From assembly GCA_037968835.1 (NCBI GenBank), contig JBBKWG010000234.1, positions 1 through 14,893 on the forward strand: a stretch of 14,893 nt of DNA. The letters run 5' to 3'. The notes under the pieces were generated by a model. It was not told the origin of the DNA. It made no database searches and was given only the letters and a program-made list of their open reading frames with translations. Below, in pieces: positions 14,219 to 14,893 of the stretch. The first letter of the stretch is position 1, and each line of letters starts with the position of its first letter. The position numbers were made by a program, and so were the translations under genes. This stretch comes from JBBKWG01 sp037968835 (GTDB taxonomy: Bacteria > Pseudomonadota > Alphaproteobacteria > Rhodobacterales > Rhodobacteraceae).

Positions 14219-14868
14219 CGAACGACCTCTGCGGCTAAGCTAAGGCGACCGGTGACTGGTGTGCCACCGATGTTGGCGGTCGGGCTGGTGTCGCGGGCAA
14301 GGATGCCGCGGATTGGATCGGCTTTGAAGTCGCCATCAAGCGTGCCTGATAACAGGACGATTTCGCCGTTTCCGTTTAGCGAACCATTGTAGTCGAGATC
14401 GAAGTCGTTGGGGCGAGTGACTCCGATGTCGCCGTTCGATAACGCCACAGAGCCAGTATAGGGGGCTTCGGACCCGTTGCGATCTGTCCCGAAAAAATTG
14501 GTGACCCCGCCCGACATCGTGCTCTCTTTAAAATCTGCCGATACGCGCGCGACCCCGTAAAGCTCAGTCGCCAAGGCAGCGGTGTCGAGTTCGACGAACA
14601 GAATGCCTTCGTAAGTGGCGGTGCCGTCCGATGGCATGCCTTCGATGAACGGAGCGACGAAGGCCGTGTTGGAGCGGGCGGAAAGTCGTCCGGATGCCGC
14701 ATCGAACAATGACTCGCGCGCAGCGACACCCGGTGGCAAGGACTGTGACAACGGTGGCGTGCCGGTGCCGCTTCCACCCGATCCGCCGCCGCAGGCCGAA
14801 ATGCCAAGTCCCACCGCCGCAATTAGTATGATGCGCCGGGTCGGTGTCGCGCTTGCCGTGGGTCTCAT
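14215..14868 (-). CDS. Lipoprotein with transferrin-binding-protein-like beta-barrel domain
   Basis: A 217-residue putative lipoprotein. Basic N-terminus, hydrophobic segment and lipobox 'ISAC' put the lipidated Cys at 26, followed by a Gly/Ser/Thr linker ('GGGSGGSGTGTPP') typical of surface lipoproteins. The mature region is rich in short beta strands: 'GTATYEGILFVEL', 'SADFKESTMSGGVTNFFG', 'YTGSVALSNGDIGV', 'GSLNGNGEIVLLSGTLDGDF' and a terminal 'TGRLSLAAEVVR'. This pattern matches the TbpB-type beta-barrel domain that occurs in many small Rhodobacterales lipoproteins. No TonB receptor or Slam translocon is in view, so iron binding is not implied. ATG at 14868 has AGGAA (14880-14876) with 7 nt spacing. 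It converges on dgt with overlapping stop codons (TAG and TAA sharing 3 of 4 bases). Confidence 0.7.
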   Translation of the reverse strand: MRPTASATPTRRIILIAAVGLGISACGGGSGGSGTGTPPLSQSLPPGVAARESLFDAASGRLSARSNTAFVAPFIEGMPSDGTATYEGILFVELDTAALATELYGVARVSADFKESTMSGGVTNFFGTDRNGSEAPYTGSVALSNGDIGVTRPNDFDLDYNGSLNGNGEIVLLSGTLDGDFKADPIRGILARDTSPTANIGGTPVTGRLSLAAEVVR

Positions 14869-14893
14869 GCCTGCTTTCCTCGAATATAACCGT

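Noticed and set aside
1..14893. Defence system, prophage, insertion sequence, CRISPR or integrated element
   Set aside because: No transposase, integrase, nuclease-helicase, toxin-antitoxin pair, direct-repeat array or tRNA-type attachment site was found on either strand; gene content is mostly core.

Overview
The window looks like a chromosomal segment of a marine-type alphaproteobacterium, most likely Rhodobacterales (Roseobacter group). The base composition is GC-rich. The protein sequences of QueA, UvrA, Lpd, Dgt and the A-type Fe-S carrier have a Rhodobacterales character. A perfect alphaproteobacterial LexA box (GTTC-N7-GTTC) lies upstream of uvrA. There is no tRNA, rRNA, CRISPR array, transposase, integrase or phage gene in view; this is mainly core genome, with a few lineage-specific envelope genes.

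Left part (1-5158, all + strand): the 3' end of a large AsmA/YhdP-like protein, queA (queuosine tRNA modification, 7 nt downstream), a YcaD-type MFS transporter, a DUF924 protein, and lpd (dihydrolipoamide dehydrogenase). A strong hairpin at 5130-5158 ends lpd and probably also the gene arriving from the other side.

Middle part (5162-9887): a small glycine-zipper lipoprotein gene and, upstream of it, a probable 56-residue gene, both on the - strand. Divergent from them are a second MFS transporter and uvrA (nucleotide excision repair, SOS-controlled through the LexA box at 6935-6949).

Right part (9903-12965, all - strand, listed in transcription order): erpA-like A-type Fe-S carrier, SpoIIAA/STAS-like protein and xth (exonuclease III), probably one operon, followed by three genes for exported proteins: a short RcnB-like protein, a longer RcnB-like protein with an Arg/Asp/Tyr repeat, and a 116-residue secreted protein of unknown family. 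Divergent from erpA is dgt (dNTP triphosphohydrolase, + strand). Its stop codon overlaps by 4 nt the stop of a convergent lipoprotein gene with a TbpB-like beta-barrel character.

Functional themes are DNA and nucleotide maintenance (uvrA, xth, dgt), central metabolism and Fe-S assembly (lpd, erpA), tRNA modification (queA) and small envelope proteins. I found no clear evidence of a novel multi-gene system. The most notable items are the unlisted-size small gene at 5492-5662, the degenerate first zinc finger of UvrA, the adjacent pair of RcnB-like genes, the SOS box, and several inverted repeats in intergenic DNA. Gene-free DNA never exceeds about 150 bases if the 56-residue gene is accepted; without it, 5408-5803 would be the only long gap.
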